From an uncultured Clostridiaceae bacterium (lineage in GTDB: Bacteria > Bacillota > Clostridia > TANB77 > CAG-508): a stretch of DNA of 44,680 nt. Location of the stretch: the NCBI GenBank assembly GCA_949927585.1, contig CATLFA010000013.1, forward strand, positions 1-44,680, written 5' to 3'. A program made the translations under genes and the position numbers. Shown here one piece after another: positions 8,358 to 16,770 of this stretch. Position 1 is the stretch's first letter; every line of letters starts with the position of its first letter. The notes under the pieces are model-generated. The model was not told the DNA's origin. It saw only the letters and a program-made list of their open reading frames with translations, and did no database searches.

Positions 8358-8460
8358 TTCTTAGGGAAGTCATCCGCGATAACGGTGAGTTTCCTTAGAA
8401 GATAGTTATGGAAGAATTAGATTTTCTTAGCGAAGGATACGCTTAGAAAATTTTATTCTT
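8358..8460 (-). promoter_or_regulatory. Structured 5'-UTR element, copy 1 (leader of the GT39-like gene)
   Basis: In the sense (minus) direction there is a long first stem (AAGAAT-internal loop-ATTTTCT-A-AGCG closing on CGCT-A-AGAAAAT-CTA-ATTCTT), a linker CCATAACTATC, then a second stem (TTCTAAGGAAA against TTCCCTAAGAA with an inner CACCG/CGG-type helix). It lies between the promoter at 8490-8518 and the start codon at 8336. The homologous element at 28513-28617 is in the same position before nrdD, with changed but still paired stem bases. Function unknown; a cis-regulatory RNA or a palindromic repeat. Confidence 0.6.
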
Positions 8461-8489
8461 GTTTTTTATTTATAACATTTCTGTGGTTA

Positions 8490-8518
8490 ATTATATCATT
8501 ATAGTATTTAAATGTCTA
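8490..8518 (-). promoter_or_regulatory. Promoter upstream of the GT39-like gene
   Basis: Minus strand TAGACA, 17 bases, TATAAT. Predicted transcription start near 8483, so the structured element 8358-8460 would lie wholly inside the 5' UTR. Confidence 0.6.
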
Positions 8519-8523
8519 TAAAA

Positions 8524-8576
8524 AATGAAGTAAATTAAAAAAAGCGATACTATCGCTTTTTTTAATTTACTTCATT
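8524..8576. terminator. 53-bp perfect palindrome terminator overlapping the GT2 stop
   Basis: A perfect 26+1+26 palindrome centred on GCGATA-C-TATCGC with A7/T7 tracts. Its right half contains the last codons and stop (8562) of the glycosyltransferase on the minus strand. It acts as an intrinsic terminator in that direction and looks usable in the other. Confidence 0.75.
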
Positions 8577-9791
8577 TATTTTTATATCTCTAACATGTTC
8601 TATTTTTTCCCATTTTGTTTCACGTTTGAATAAACATTTGAAGTTTATTAGTAACCATGAACCTAAGAATAATGGGTAAAATAGTAAGCCTTTTATCATT
8701 GGTTTTATTGGTCTTTTATCCATTGCCATTATTAATATTGCTGTTAATATTGGTAATAAAAATGTTGGTATTAAATATCTTAAAATATTTATTACTAATT
8801 CCATTGTTGTCATTCCTTGTGCTGCATATATTACAAAGTTTATTAGTAATAGAACTAATGTTATTACAAACATTGGTATACTTCCTAGCATGTATAAAAG
8901 TCCATCAAAATTCATTAATGTTTTCTTTTCTTTTACTGCTGTTGCTAGTAAACCTGTATATTCTTTTAAGCATTGTATATGCCCTACTGTCCACCTTGAC
9001 CTTTGTGACCATGATTGTTTGAAGCCTGTTGGTTGTTCATCATATACTATTGCATCTGTTGCCCAACCTAATCTTCTTCCTTCTATTATGTTTTTTAATG
9101 AAAATTCTATGTCTTCAGTTAGAGTTTTTGTATCCCATCCTGTTGGCTTTATTACATCAAATCTAACCATAAAACCTGTACCATTTAAAAGTGGAGATAA
9201 ACCTATGTTATATCTTGCATAATGGTAAAATCTATTCATTGTCCAATAGAATATTGCATAACCTGCTGTTATCCAGTTATCTGTTGGATTTTTAATATCA
9301 CGGTAACCTTGTACAACATTTTCGCCTTGGCACAATTTTTTATTCATTGCTTTTAAAAAGTTCTCATCTGCAATGTTATCTGCATCAAATACACATAATG
9401 CATCATATGGTGCATCTTCTTCAATTTTTTGTGCTAAAAACCATTGAAGTGCAAAACCTTTTGTTTTTTTAGTTTCATCAAATCTTTCATACACAATTGC
9501 TCCAGCATTTCTTGCTACTTCTGCTGTGTTATCTGTACAGTTATCTGCTATTACATATATATCGTATAGCTCTTTTGGGTAGTTTTGATTTTTTAAACTT
9601 TCTACTAAATTTGCTACAACTGCTGCTTCATTATGGGCTGGTATTATTGCCATAAATCTATTTTGTTTGTCTTCTATTATTGGCTTATCTTTTAATTTTA
9701 TTAGTGAGCATACACTTACTACTAGTTGATATAACCAGTATATTGTTACTATCCATACTAATGCAATTTGTATTATATATAAATATTCCAT
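8562..9791 (-). CDS. Membrane GT2 glycosyltransferase, cellulose synthase-like
   Basis: 409 residues: one N-terminal membrane helix, a cytosolic GT-A domain, then three C-terminal membrane helices. Visible motifs are IPAHNEA (start of the fold, near 50), NCTDNT, FDADN (DxD, UDP-sugar and metal), TLTEDIEFS (catalytic TED) and QRSRW (the QxxRW signature of processive synthases). It probably makes or exports a polysaccharide or glycolipid from UDP-sugar; product unknown. GGAG precedes the ATG. The stop codon lies inside a palindromic terminator. Confidence 0.88.
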   Translation of the reverse strand: MEYLYIIQIALVWIVTIYWLYQLVVSVCSLIKLKDKPIIEDKQNRFMAIIPAHNEAAVVANLVESLKNQNYPKELYDIYVIADNCTDNTAEVARNAGAIVYERFDETKKTKGFALQWFLAQKIEEDAPYDALCVFDADNIADENFLKAMNKKLCQGENVVQGYRDIKNPTDNWITAGYAIFYWTMNRFYHYARYNIGLSPLLNGTGFMVRFDVIKPTGWDTKTLTEDIEFSLKNIIEGRRLGWATDAIVYDEQPTGFKQSWSQRSRWTVGHIQCLKEYTGLLATAVKEKKTLMNFDGLLYMLGSIPMFVITLVLLLINFVIYAAQGMTTMELVINILRYLIPTFLLPILTAILIMAMDKRPIKPMIKGLLFYPLFLGSWLLINFKCLFKRETKWEKIEHVRDIKINEVN

Positions 9792-9939
9792 TTCTTTTTT
9801 CTCCTTATTTATAGTATCTAGTTTATTAAGATACTATAAATATTATACTATTTTTATTGTATTTTTGCAACTGATTAAGAAAATATTAAGATTACTGTTG
9901 ATAACATTTTCCTCATTAGGGACAGTCCCAAAATTTAAG

Positions 9940-12066
9940 CTATTCTTGTTCTTCTTTGTTTCCTGCTTCTAGATCTTTCATACTTAGGTTTATTCTGCCT
10001 TGATGGTCTATTTCTATTACTTTTACTGTTATTTCGTCTCCTTCTGCTAGTACGTCTTCTACTTTTTCTACTCTTTTACTTGATATTTTTGATATGTGTA
10101 ATAGTCCTTCTTTTCCTGCTCCTAGGTCTACGAATGCTCCGAATGTTGTTATTCTTGATACTTTTCCATCATATATTCCGCCTACTTCTATTTCTCTTGT
10201 AATATCTTCTATCATTTTTAGTGCTATGTTTGCATCTTGTCCTTCTGTACTGTAAATGCATATACTTCCGTCTTCTTCTATGTCTATTTTTACTCCTTTT
10301 GCTTCTTCTATTATTTTGTTTATCATTTTCCCGCCAGGTCCTATTACGTCTTTTATTTTGTCTACTGATATTTTTGTTGTTACTATTTTTGGTGCATATT
10401 TTGAAAGTTCTGCTCTTGGCTCAGATATTACTGGTGCCATTATTTCATCTAGTATATAGTCTCTTGCTACTTTTGTTCTTGTAAATGCTTCTTCTATTAT
10501 TTCGTATGTTAAACCATCGCATTTTATATCTACTTGTATTGCTGTTATTCCGTCTTTTGTTCCTCCTACTTTGAAGTCCATGTCTCCAAAGAAATCTTCT
10601 ATTCCTTGTATGTCTGTTAACATTATATATTCTTCTGGATTTTCTTTGTTTGTTACTAAACCTGTTGATATTCCTGCTACTGGTTTTCTAATTGGTACAC
10701 CTGCATCCATTAATGCAAGTGTGCTTCCACATATACTTGCTTGTGATGTTGAACCATTTGATGATAATATTTCAGATACTACTCTTATTGCATATGGGAA
10801 TTCTTCTTCTGATGGTATTACTGGCACTAAGGCTTTTTCTGCTAAGGCTCCATGTCCTATTTCTCTTCTTCCTGGTCCACGAGATGGTCTTGCTTCTCCT
10901 ACTGAGTATGAAGGGAAATTGTATTGGTGCATATATCTTTTTCCTGTTTCTTCGTCTACTCCATCTAACATTTGTTCTTCACTTTTCATTCCAAGTGTTA
11001 CTATTGTCATTGCTTGTGTTTGACCTCTAGTAAATATTGCACTTCCGTGTACACGTGGTAATAGTCCTACTTCACAAGAAAGTGGTCTTAATTCATCTAT
11101 TTTTCTTCCGTCTGGACGTTTATGTTCTACAAATATCATTTCTCTTACACATTCTTTTTCTAGGTCATGAACTGTGTCTGCTATGTCTTGTTTACGTTCT
11201 TCGGCTATTTCTTCTCCATATTTTTCTATTACATAGTTTGTGATGTCTTCTGTGATTTTTTTCATATTGTCATCACGTGTTTCTTTATCTGGTGCTTGTA
11301 CGTCTTGGTACATTCTATCTTTAAATGCTTCTCTTAATTCATTGTAGAATTCTTTTTCTACTCCAAAGTGTTTATATTCAAATTTTGGTTTTCCTATTTC
11401 TTCTTGTATTTTTCTTATAAAGCTACAAATCTTTTTGATTTCAACATGTGCTTCTTTTATTGCTCTTAACATTTCGTCATTTGTAAGTTCATCTGCTCCT
11501 GCTTCTATCATTGTTATTTTTTCTTCTGTTCCAGCAACTGTTAATGTTAATCTTGATTTTGCTCTTTGTTCTACTGTTGGGTTTATTATAACTTGTCCAT
11601 CAATATATCCAACTGCTAATGCTGCTGTTGGTCCTCCAAATGGTATGTCTGATATTGCTAATGCTGCTGCTGAACCTATCATTGCACAAATTTCTGGTGA
11701 GTTATCTTGTTCTACTGATAATACTGTTGCTACTACACATACATCATTTCTAAAGTCTTTTGGGAATAGTGGACGTAGTGGTCTATCTATTGCTCTTGAT
11801 GTTAATATTGCTTTGTCTGTTGGTTTTCCTTCTCTTTTTGTGAAGCTTCCTGGTATTTTACCTACTGCATATAATTTTTCTTCATAGTCTACTGAAAGTG
11901 GGAAGAAATCTATTCCTTCTCTTGGTTCTGGTGATGCTGTAACGTTTACCATTACTACTGTATCTCCATATCTTACCATTACACTTCCATTTGCAAGTTC
12001 TGCTATTTTTCCATTTTCAATTATTAGCTTTCTTCCTGCTAATTCTGTTTCAAATTGTTTAAACAT
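9940..12066 (-). CDS. pnp: Polyribonucleotide nucleotidyltransferase
   Basis: 708-residue PNPase, a phosphorolytic 3'-5' exoribonuclease of RNA turnover. The two RNase PH cores are clear, the second with GQTQAMT and FGDMDFKVGGT. The C-terminus has a KH domain with IGPGGKMINKIIEE near residue 570 and an S1 domain (YDGKVSRITTFGAFVDLG) near 625. Length and order are normal. It lies downstream of rpsO in the classical rpsO-pnp order but is separated from it by 438 bp holding a terminator and repeats. A short ATTAGGGACAGTCCC palindrome (9915-9929) follows the stop. Confidence 0.97.
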   Translation of the reverse strand: MFKQFETELAGRKLIIENGKIAELANGSVMVRYGDTVVMVNVTASPEPREGIDFFPLSVDYEEKLYAVGKIPGSFTKREGKPTDKAILTSRAIDRPLRPLFPKDFRNDVCVVATVLSVEQDNSPEICAMIGSAAALAISDIPFGGPTAALAVGYIDGQVIINPTVEQRAKSRLTLTVAGTEEKITMIEAGADELTNDEMLRAIKEAHVEIKKICSFIRKIQEEIGKPKFEYKHFGVEKEFYNELREAFKDRMYQDVQAPDKETRDDNMKKITEDITNYVIEKYGEEIAEERKQDIADTVHDLEKECVREMIFVEHKRPDGRKIDELRPLSCEVGLLPRVHGSAIFTRGQTQAMTIVTLGMKSEEQMLDGVDEETGKRYMHQYNFPSYSVGEARPSRGPGRREIGHGALAEKALVPVIPSEEEFPYAIRVVSEILSSNGSTSQASICGSTLALMDAGVPIRKPVAGISTGLVTNKENPEEYIMLTDIQGIEDFFGDMDFKVGGTKDGITAIQVDIKCDGLTYEIIEEAFTRTKVARDYILDEIMAPVISEPRAELSKYAPKIVTTKISVDKIKDVIGPGGKMINKIIEEAKGVKIDIEEDGSICIYSTEGQDANIALKMIEDITREIEVGGIYDGKVSRITTFGAFVDLGAGKEGLLHISKISSKRVEKVEDVLAEGDEITVKVIEIDHQGRINLSMKDLEAGNKEEQE

Positions 12067-12172
12067 ATTTTTTCCTCTTTTCTTATTTTAGTATTTCTTT
12101 TATACCTTTTTATTATTCAATACTTATTAATTAGAGTAACCTCTACAATGTATTGATATTATTGGTTTGTTG

Positions 12173-12275
12173 TAGGGGCGCCACTTTCGGCGACCCATGT
12201 CCAAATAAAATTACTACAATATTTAAATTATTATAGAGCAATTTCTTCGAAGGGCGGGTCGCCCATGGGTGCGAC
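12173..12275. repeat. GC-rich paired hairpins in the rpsO-pnp gap
   Basis: GGGGCGCCACTTTCGGCGACCC forms one hairpin and GTCGCCCATGGGTGCGAC a second, about 55 bases of AT-rich DNA apart; both contain GGCGACCC or its complement. Between them GCAATTTCTTCGAAG resembles the centre of the repeat at 26272-26356. The elevated GC against the surroundings suggests an inserted repeat. The rest of the 12067-12504 gap holds a terminator (12433-12462), a small GTAGG/CCTAC hairpin near 12360-12388 and no gene. Confidence 0.45.
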
Positions 12276-12432
12276 TTTTACAATTTTTATTCTCAATATA
12301 TTGTACAAGCTACTTTCTAATTATAAGTATTATTTTTTACACACCTTATTTTATTTATGTAGGCAGAGACGAGCCATGTACCTACATTTTAAAAGTAGTT
12401 TCCTATCTTTAAATGTTTACATTTTTAAAAAT

Positions 12433-12462
12433 GGACGTTTTACTTAATTTAGTAAAACGTCC
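12433..12462. terminator. Terminator after rpsO
   Basis: GGACGTTTTACT-loop-AGTAAAACGTCC, a perfect 12-bp stem with T-rich flanks on both strands, 43 bases beyond the rpsO stop. Confidence 0.8.
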
Positions 12463-12504
12463 TTATTTTTATTTAAAGATTTCTTACTAAATGTTGATTA
12501 TATT

Positions 12505-12768
12505 TTATTTTCTTAATCCTAATTTAGCAACGATTTCTCTATATCTTTCAACATCTTTTTCACTTAAATATTTAAGTAGGCTACGTCTCGCTCCTACCAT
12601 TTTTAAAAGACCTCTTCTTGAGTGGTTATCTTTTTTGTGTACTTTTAAGTGTTCTGTTAATTCATTAATTCTTTGTGTTAAAAGCGCTATTTGAACTTCT
12701 GGAGAACCAGTATCTTTTTCATCTCTTTTATAAGTATTAATGATTTCTTGTTTCTTTTCTCTTGTCAT
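12505..12768 (-). CDS. rpsO: 30S ribosomal protein S15
   Basis: 87 residues with the full S15 pattern: [41 protein letters not shown] and [11 protein letters not shown]. It binds 16S rRNA at the platform of the small subunit. GGAGG precedes the ATG. It has its own promoter (12865-12893) and a leader with a hairpin, where S15 autoregulation would be expected from other bacteria. Confidence 0.98.
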   Translation of the reverse strand: MTREKKQEIINTYKRDEKDTGSPEVQIALLTQRINELTEHLKVHKKDNHSRRGLLKMVGARRSLLKYLSEKDVERYREIVAKLGLRK

Positions 12769-12800
12769 CTAAATATACCTCCTATATTTTTATATTTGCC

Positions 12801-12840
12801 CTAAACTGGGTTTTAGTAGGTGTGTTTTCCTAAAACTAAG
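12801..12840 (-). promoter_or_regulatory. Hairpin in the rpsO leader
   Basis: In the sense direction AGTTTTAG pairs with CTAAAAC across a 13-base loop, followed by CCAGTTTAGGG, within the 5' UTR. S15 leaders are autoregulated in several bacteria, but I cannot match this fold to a known S15 site. Confidence 0.35.
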
Positions 12841-12864
12841 TATAAGGTAATTTTTAACATATTT

Positions 12865-12893
12865 ATAATACCATAATTTAATATAAAAAGCAA
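12865..12893 (-). promoter_or_regulatory. rpsO promoter
   Basis: Minus strand TTGCTT, 17 bases, TATTAT, about 100 bases upstream of the rpsO start. Confidence 0.6.
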
Positions 12894-13066
12894 TAGTTTA
12901 TAGCAAATTTAATTTATAGTTTGTTTCTCTATTTTATTAATTAGTATAGTATAAATATTTAGATTATTTGTTAAAATAAAAATTTCATCTACATTAGTAT
13001 CTATTACTGGTTTATATTTTACCTATTTAGTTCGTCCACAATTTTTCAAAGAAATAGCAAGATTGA

Positions 13067-13237
13067 ATACCTTTAAAAGAGATACAAGCTTGGTTTGGAC
13101 ATTCTAATTTTAATACGACTGCTAATATATATGCACATTTAGATACAAATGTAAAACAAAAATCAGCAAATGTATTATCTAATATTTTTAATGGACAAAA
13201 AAATATACCTACTCCTGCAAAAGTAGATAATTTATAA
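13067..13237 (+). pseudogene. Remnant of a tyrosine recombinase (integrase) C-terminus
   Basis: An open frame with no start reads IPLKEIQAWFGHSNFNTTAN, then IYAHLDTNVKQKSANVLSNI, and stops at 13235-13237. This is the end of a phage or Tn916-type integrase, with the conserved GHS..TT..IYAH block holding the last catalytic His and the Tyr nucleophile. A stop lies directly before it at 13064 and no matching upstream domain remains, so only about 56 codons survive. It ends 75 bp from the 3' end of tRNA-Tyr, the usual place of an integrase beside its attachment site. Confidence 0.75.
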
Positions 13238-13311
13238 ATCGGTTAGATATTGATTAGATGTATTTTAAAAACAAAATATTATCAAAACGATAAAAGCCTT
13301 GATAATACTAA

Positions 13312-13397
13312 TGGTGGGCAGGGATGGATTCGAACCATCGTACTCGTATGAGAACAGATTTACAGTCTGCCGCCTTTAGCCACTCGGCCACCTACCC
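13312..13397 (-). tRNA. tRNA-Tyr (GTA), CCA encoded
   Basis: Minus strand begins GGGTAGGTGGCCGAGTGG and ends CCTGCCCACCA. The anticodon loop CTGTAAA gives GTA. A long variable arm, expected for bacterial tRNA-Tyr, brings the total to 86 nt with the CCA encoded. Its 3' end faces an integrase remnant. Confidence 0.95.
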
Positions 13398-13417
13398 ATA
13401 TATATTTAATAAAAAAA

Positions 13418-13494
13418 TGGTGCTCCCTCAAGGATTCGAACCTTGGACCCACCGGTTATGAGCCGGTTGCTCTGACCAACTGAGCTAAGGGAGC
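13418..13494 (-). tRNA. tRNA with CAT anticodon (probably Met)
   Basis: 77 nt with CCA encoded. The acceptor GCTCCCT pairs perfectly with AGGGAGC, the D arm is TAGCTCAGTTGG, and the anticodon stem ACCGG/CCGGT encloses CTCATAA, giving CAT. Elongator Met is most likely, but a lysidine-modified Ile tRNA cannot be excluded by eye. It lies 20 bp upstream of tRNA-Tyr on the same strand. Confidence 0.9.
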
Positions 13495-13582
13495 ATTTGC
13501 TTAACGCGATTTTTATTATACAAAAAATTATATATCTTGTCAATAGTATTTTTAAATTTTTTTATAAAATTTTATTTTTATT

Positions 13583-13610
13583 ATTTAGGCACGCTTAAAC
13601 GTGCCTAAAT
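13583..13610. terminator. Terminator after the 271-residue unknown gene
   Basis: ATTTAGGCACG-loop-CGTGCCTAAAT, an 11-bp perfect stem followed by an A/T-rich tract in both directions, starting 4 bases after the stop at 13614. Confidence 0.7.
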
Positions 13611-13613
13611 ATA

Positions 13614-14429
13614 TTATTTATTCTTTGCTTCTGGTAATGCTGGTACATCAAGAACTATTCTGATTCTAAATGCATATCTTAATGCTCTACCTATTTTGCT
13701 TTCTTTTATTTTTTGCCATAATGATGGTTTTACTTCAAAGGTTGTTTCTTGTACATACTCACTTTGTATTACTTCTTCTTGAACTTCTTCCTTAACCATT
13801 TCTTCAACTGGTGTAGGAATTAGTTTTAATGCATCTGCTATTTCTATTCCAATATAGCTTAGTGCTTTAGATCTATCTTCTATTCTTTCCATATCTATTT
13901 CTATATGTAAATTAGACTCTAAATTTACTATTCTTGCATTAACTAATTTTATAGCATCTTGACAATTTTGTGATTCTTTATTTTTTGCTTTGCTTACTAC
14001 TGTTAATGCTTCTACTATATCTTCTGTATAATAATTAGATGCTTCTTTTAATGTTGCTTTCCATCCTTCTTCTTTTTCTGATATTAATTCTAATGTATCT
14101 TTTAATTTTCCTGCTAAAGAAATATTTGCCTCTCTTTGACGAATTAACTCTTCAATTCTTTTTGTATTTTCTTCAAATTGATTTGTTGCAAATTCTACTA
14201 ATGAATATGCTGCTTTATATACACTTGCTGGAAAGTTTTTCTTTTTTGGATATTCAGTTAGATATGTTTTTACTGATTCTATTAAATCTTTAAAGTATGC
14301 ATCATCATCTAATTGTACTATTTGCTTTTTACTTTTTGGATTTATTAGTTTTTGAATTCTATCTATATTTGATAAAATTTTTTCTTCTGTGATTACCATT
14401 CTCACATTTACTATGCCAGATTTAGACAT
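13614..14429 (-). CDS. Unknown protein, helical, with basic C-terminus
   Basis: 271 residues that I do not recognise. It looks soluble and mostly helical with charged heptad-like stretches (ENTKRIEELIRQREANIS near 95), a Glu-rich spacer (EEMVKEEVQEEVIQSE near 210) and a basic tail (SKIGRALRYAFRIRIV). No membrane segment or signal peptide. A consensus promoter (14532-14560), a GGGAGGG ribosome site and a clean terminator make it a real, probably well expressed monocistronic gene. It lies next to the tRNA/integrase-remnant region, so it could be lineage-specific. Confidence 0.75.
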   Translation of the reverse strand: MSKSGIVNVRMVITEEKILSNIDRIQKLINPKSKKQIVQLDDDAYFKDLIESVKTYLTEYPKKKNFPASVYKAAYSLVEFATNQFEENTKRIEELIRQREANISLAGKLKDTLELISEKEEGWKATLKEASNYYTEDIVEALTVVSKAKNKESQNCQDAIKLVNARIVNLESNLHIEIDMERIEDRSKALSYIGIEIADALKLIPTPVEEMVKEEVQEEVIQSEYVQETTFEVKPSLWQKIKESKIGRALRYAFRIRIVLDVPALPEAKNK

Positions 14430-14531
14430 TGTAAACCCTCCCTTTTTTTCCTATGTTTTATATTTAAATTGCAATTTTCTACAAGAAATTACAATAGGAT
14501 TCATAATATTATTTTTTTTGACTTCATACTC

Positions 14532-14560
14532 ATTTTAATATAATTTTTTTTGCTTGTCAA
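14532..14560 (-). promoter_or_regulatory. Promoter of the 271-residue unknown gene
   Basis: Minus strand TTGACA, 17 bases, TAAAAT, giving a 5' UTR of about 100 nt. The rest of the 14430-14818 gap holds the hairpin at 14693-14747 and no gene. Confidence 0.65.
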
Positions 14561-14692
14561 TACTCAAATGCCTATTTCCGTAAAATTTAACAGAATTGTA
14601 ATATTTCTATTTCTGTTGTGTATTTTTTGTAATATTTTTGTAATATTTAGTATCTGAGGTTGGATAATTTGATTATTTGCATTTTTTTGTTT

Positions 14693-14747
14693 ATATATAG
14701 TTAAAAGTTAGAGGTTTATTAATTAACTCTAACTTTTAACTATATAT
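14693..14747. terminator. 21-bp perfect inverted repeat downstream of the acyl-CoA synthetase gene
   Basis: ATATATAGTTAAAAGTTAGAG and its exact complement flank a 13-base loop. It lies about 72 bases beyond the stop of the gene at 14819. The AAGTTAGAG arm, and the nearby GGTTGGAAGTTACAAG (complement of about 14797-14813), resemble the repeats at 26272-26356 and 30372-30459. Confidence 0.5.
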
Positions 14748-14818
14748 ATGAATTTTAGCATTTTCTAAGTTTTAAAGTTTTCTTTTCAGCCTTAGACTTG
14801 TAACTTCCAACCTATAAT

Positions 14819-16687
14819 TTATTGGTCTTTTTTTATTTCTTCAAATCTCTTAATTTTCATGGTTGTTGTTTTTGCAAATTCATCTTTCTTTATTTCTAAT
14901 TTCTTTATTGCTTTATATGATGTTAATTTTCTATTTACTACTTTTATTTGTTCCCATATAATTTCGTGTATTTGCTCATCACTTAAGTCTTTTCCATGCT
15001 CTGCTTCTATTTCTTCTAGATTTGGTATTACTTTTACTGTTATTATTAGTTCTTTTTCACCTTCAACTTCTTTTCCATATACCATACATTCTTTTATTTC
15101 TTTAACTTCACCTAAAATTAATTCTATTTCTTCTGGGTAAATGTTTTTTCCGTTTTGTGTTACTATTACATTTTTTGTTCTTCCTGTTATATACAAAAAT
15201 CCATCTTCATCTAAGTAACCAACATCTCCTGAATGAAACCATCTATTTCCTTCTTCATCTACTTTTATTACTTCATTTGTTGCTTCTTCATTTTCGTAAT
15301 ATCCCAACATTAAAGTTTTACTTTTTATTAAAACTTCTCCTTCGCCTTTTTCATTTGGATTATCTATTTTTAATTCTGCACAATTTACGGCTTTTCCTGC
15401 TGAACCTACTTTTGGCTCAAATTCAGGTGTTAGCGCTGCAATAGGTGCTGTTTCTGTTAGTCCATATCCTTGTAAGAATGTTATCCCTAAATCTTGAACC
15501 CATCTTCCTACTTTGGCATCTATTGGGGCTGCTGCTGATACTATTATTCTTATATTTCCACCTAGGTTTTCATATATTTCACTAAATACTTTTCTTTTAA
15601 TATCTACTCCTACACTTTTTAGTGCATTTGTTACATGTATCATTGAATTTACTAAGCCTGCTTTTCCGCTTTTTTCTATTGTTTTATTTATTTTCTTATA
15701 TAAATTTTCTATTAGTAAAGGTACTGCTATCATTGCTGTTGGCTTTGTTTCTTGTAAATCTGGTACAATATGTTTTAAGCCTTGACATACCGCAACAGAT
15801 GCTCCATTAGCAAATGGAAGTAAAAAACCTATTGAAGATTCATATGTATGGTGAAGTGGTAATACTGAAAATAGTCTGTCTGATGGATATAGTTTTACAT
15901 ATGTACTAACTGCATTTATATTTTCTGCTAAGTTTCTATTACATATCATTACACCTTTTGAATTTGATGTTGTTCCTGATGTAAATATAAGTACTTTAAA
16001 TTCATCTGGATCTATTTCTATTTTTTCAAAAGAATTATCTCCTTTTTCTAGCATTTCTTTTCCTTGTTTTATAATAGTTTCTATTCCTATTTCTCTTCCT
16101 TCTAATTCATTATCAGAGTTCATTTGAATAAAGTATTTTACTGTTGGTAGTTTATCTTGTACTCTTTTTATAATGTCTCTTTTCTTGCTAGAATATATAA
16201 CTGCTGTTGCTCTTGACCTATTTATTACATTTTCTATTTCATTTGCTGGTAATTCTTTATCTACTGGAACTGCTATTCCTGTTCCACAAAGCATTGCCAT
16301 ATATGATACATACCAATAATATGTGTTTTCTCCTATTATTACTATTCTTTCATCTTTTAAACTATATTTGTTTGTTAATGCTGTTCCTAATGCTATTACA
16401 TCATCTGTGAATTGTTTATAGGTTATTTTTTTAAATTCTTCTTTAGAATTAAATTTTTCTAACAAGCATATATTTTGCGCATATTTTTCTCTACACATAT
16501 AAAATACTTCTTTTATTGTTTCATAATTTGTTTTCTCATAATTCTTATTTTTGCCTTTTTGTATTGCTTCTTGTTTATTTTTTATTTCTTCATAATCTAC
16601 ATTTACTTCTTCTAAGTTTTCTACATTTTTCATTTTTATTTTTTTAAATTTAAAATTTGGTACTTTAAAGTCTTTTAATATTCTCAT
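14819..16687 (-). CDS. Long-chain acyl-CoA synthetase (AMP-binding)
   Basis: 622 residues of the ANL superfamily. The AMP-binding loop is FTSGTTSNSKGVM near residue 235, followed by GYGLTETAP near 410 and WFHSGDVGYLDEDGFLYITGR near 490. It adenylates a fatty acid and transfers it to CoA or another thiol. The first 60 residues before the domain are charged. It follows a TetR-family gene by 83 bp in the same direction, consistent with local regulation of lipid or fatty acid activation. GGAG precedes the ATG. Chain-length specificity cannot be read from the sequence. Confidence 0.88.
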   Translation of the reverse strand: MRILKDFKVPNFKFKKIKMKNVENLEEVNVDYEEIKNKQEAIQKGKNKNYEKTNYETIKEVFYMCREKYAQNICLLEKFNSKEEFKKITYKQFTDDVIALGTALTNKYSLKDERIVIIGENTYYWYVSYMAMLCGTGIAVPVDKELPANEIENVINRSRATAVIYSSKKRDIIKRVQDKLPTVKYFIQMNSDNELEGREIGIETIIKQGKEMLEKGDNSFEKIEIDPDEFKVLIFTSGTTSNSKGVMICNRNLAENINAVSTYVKLYPSDRLFSVLPLHHTYESSIGFLLPFANGASVAVCQGLKHIVPDLQETKPTAMIAVPLLIENLYKKINKTIEKSGKAGLVNSMIHVTNALKSVGVDIKRKVFSEIYENLGGNIRIIVSAAAPIDAKVGRWVQDLGITFLQGYGLTETAPIAALTPEFEPKVGSAGKAVNCAELKIDNPNEKGEGEVLIKSKTLMLGYYENEEATNEVIKVDEEGNRWFHSGDVGYLDEDGFLYITGRTKNVIVTQNGKNIYPEEIELILGEVKEIKECMVYGKEVEGEKELIITVKVIPNLEEIEAEHGKDLSDEQIHEIIWEQIKVVNRKLTSYKAIKKLEIKKDEFAKTTTMKIKRFEEIKKDQ

Positions 16688-16770
16688 TTTTTGTTTTCTC
16701 CTTTTCTATCTTTATTAAAGGCATAGTGCCCTGTGCCCCCTATAGTGTATATTTAAAAATTAATTTTTCT

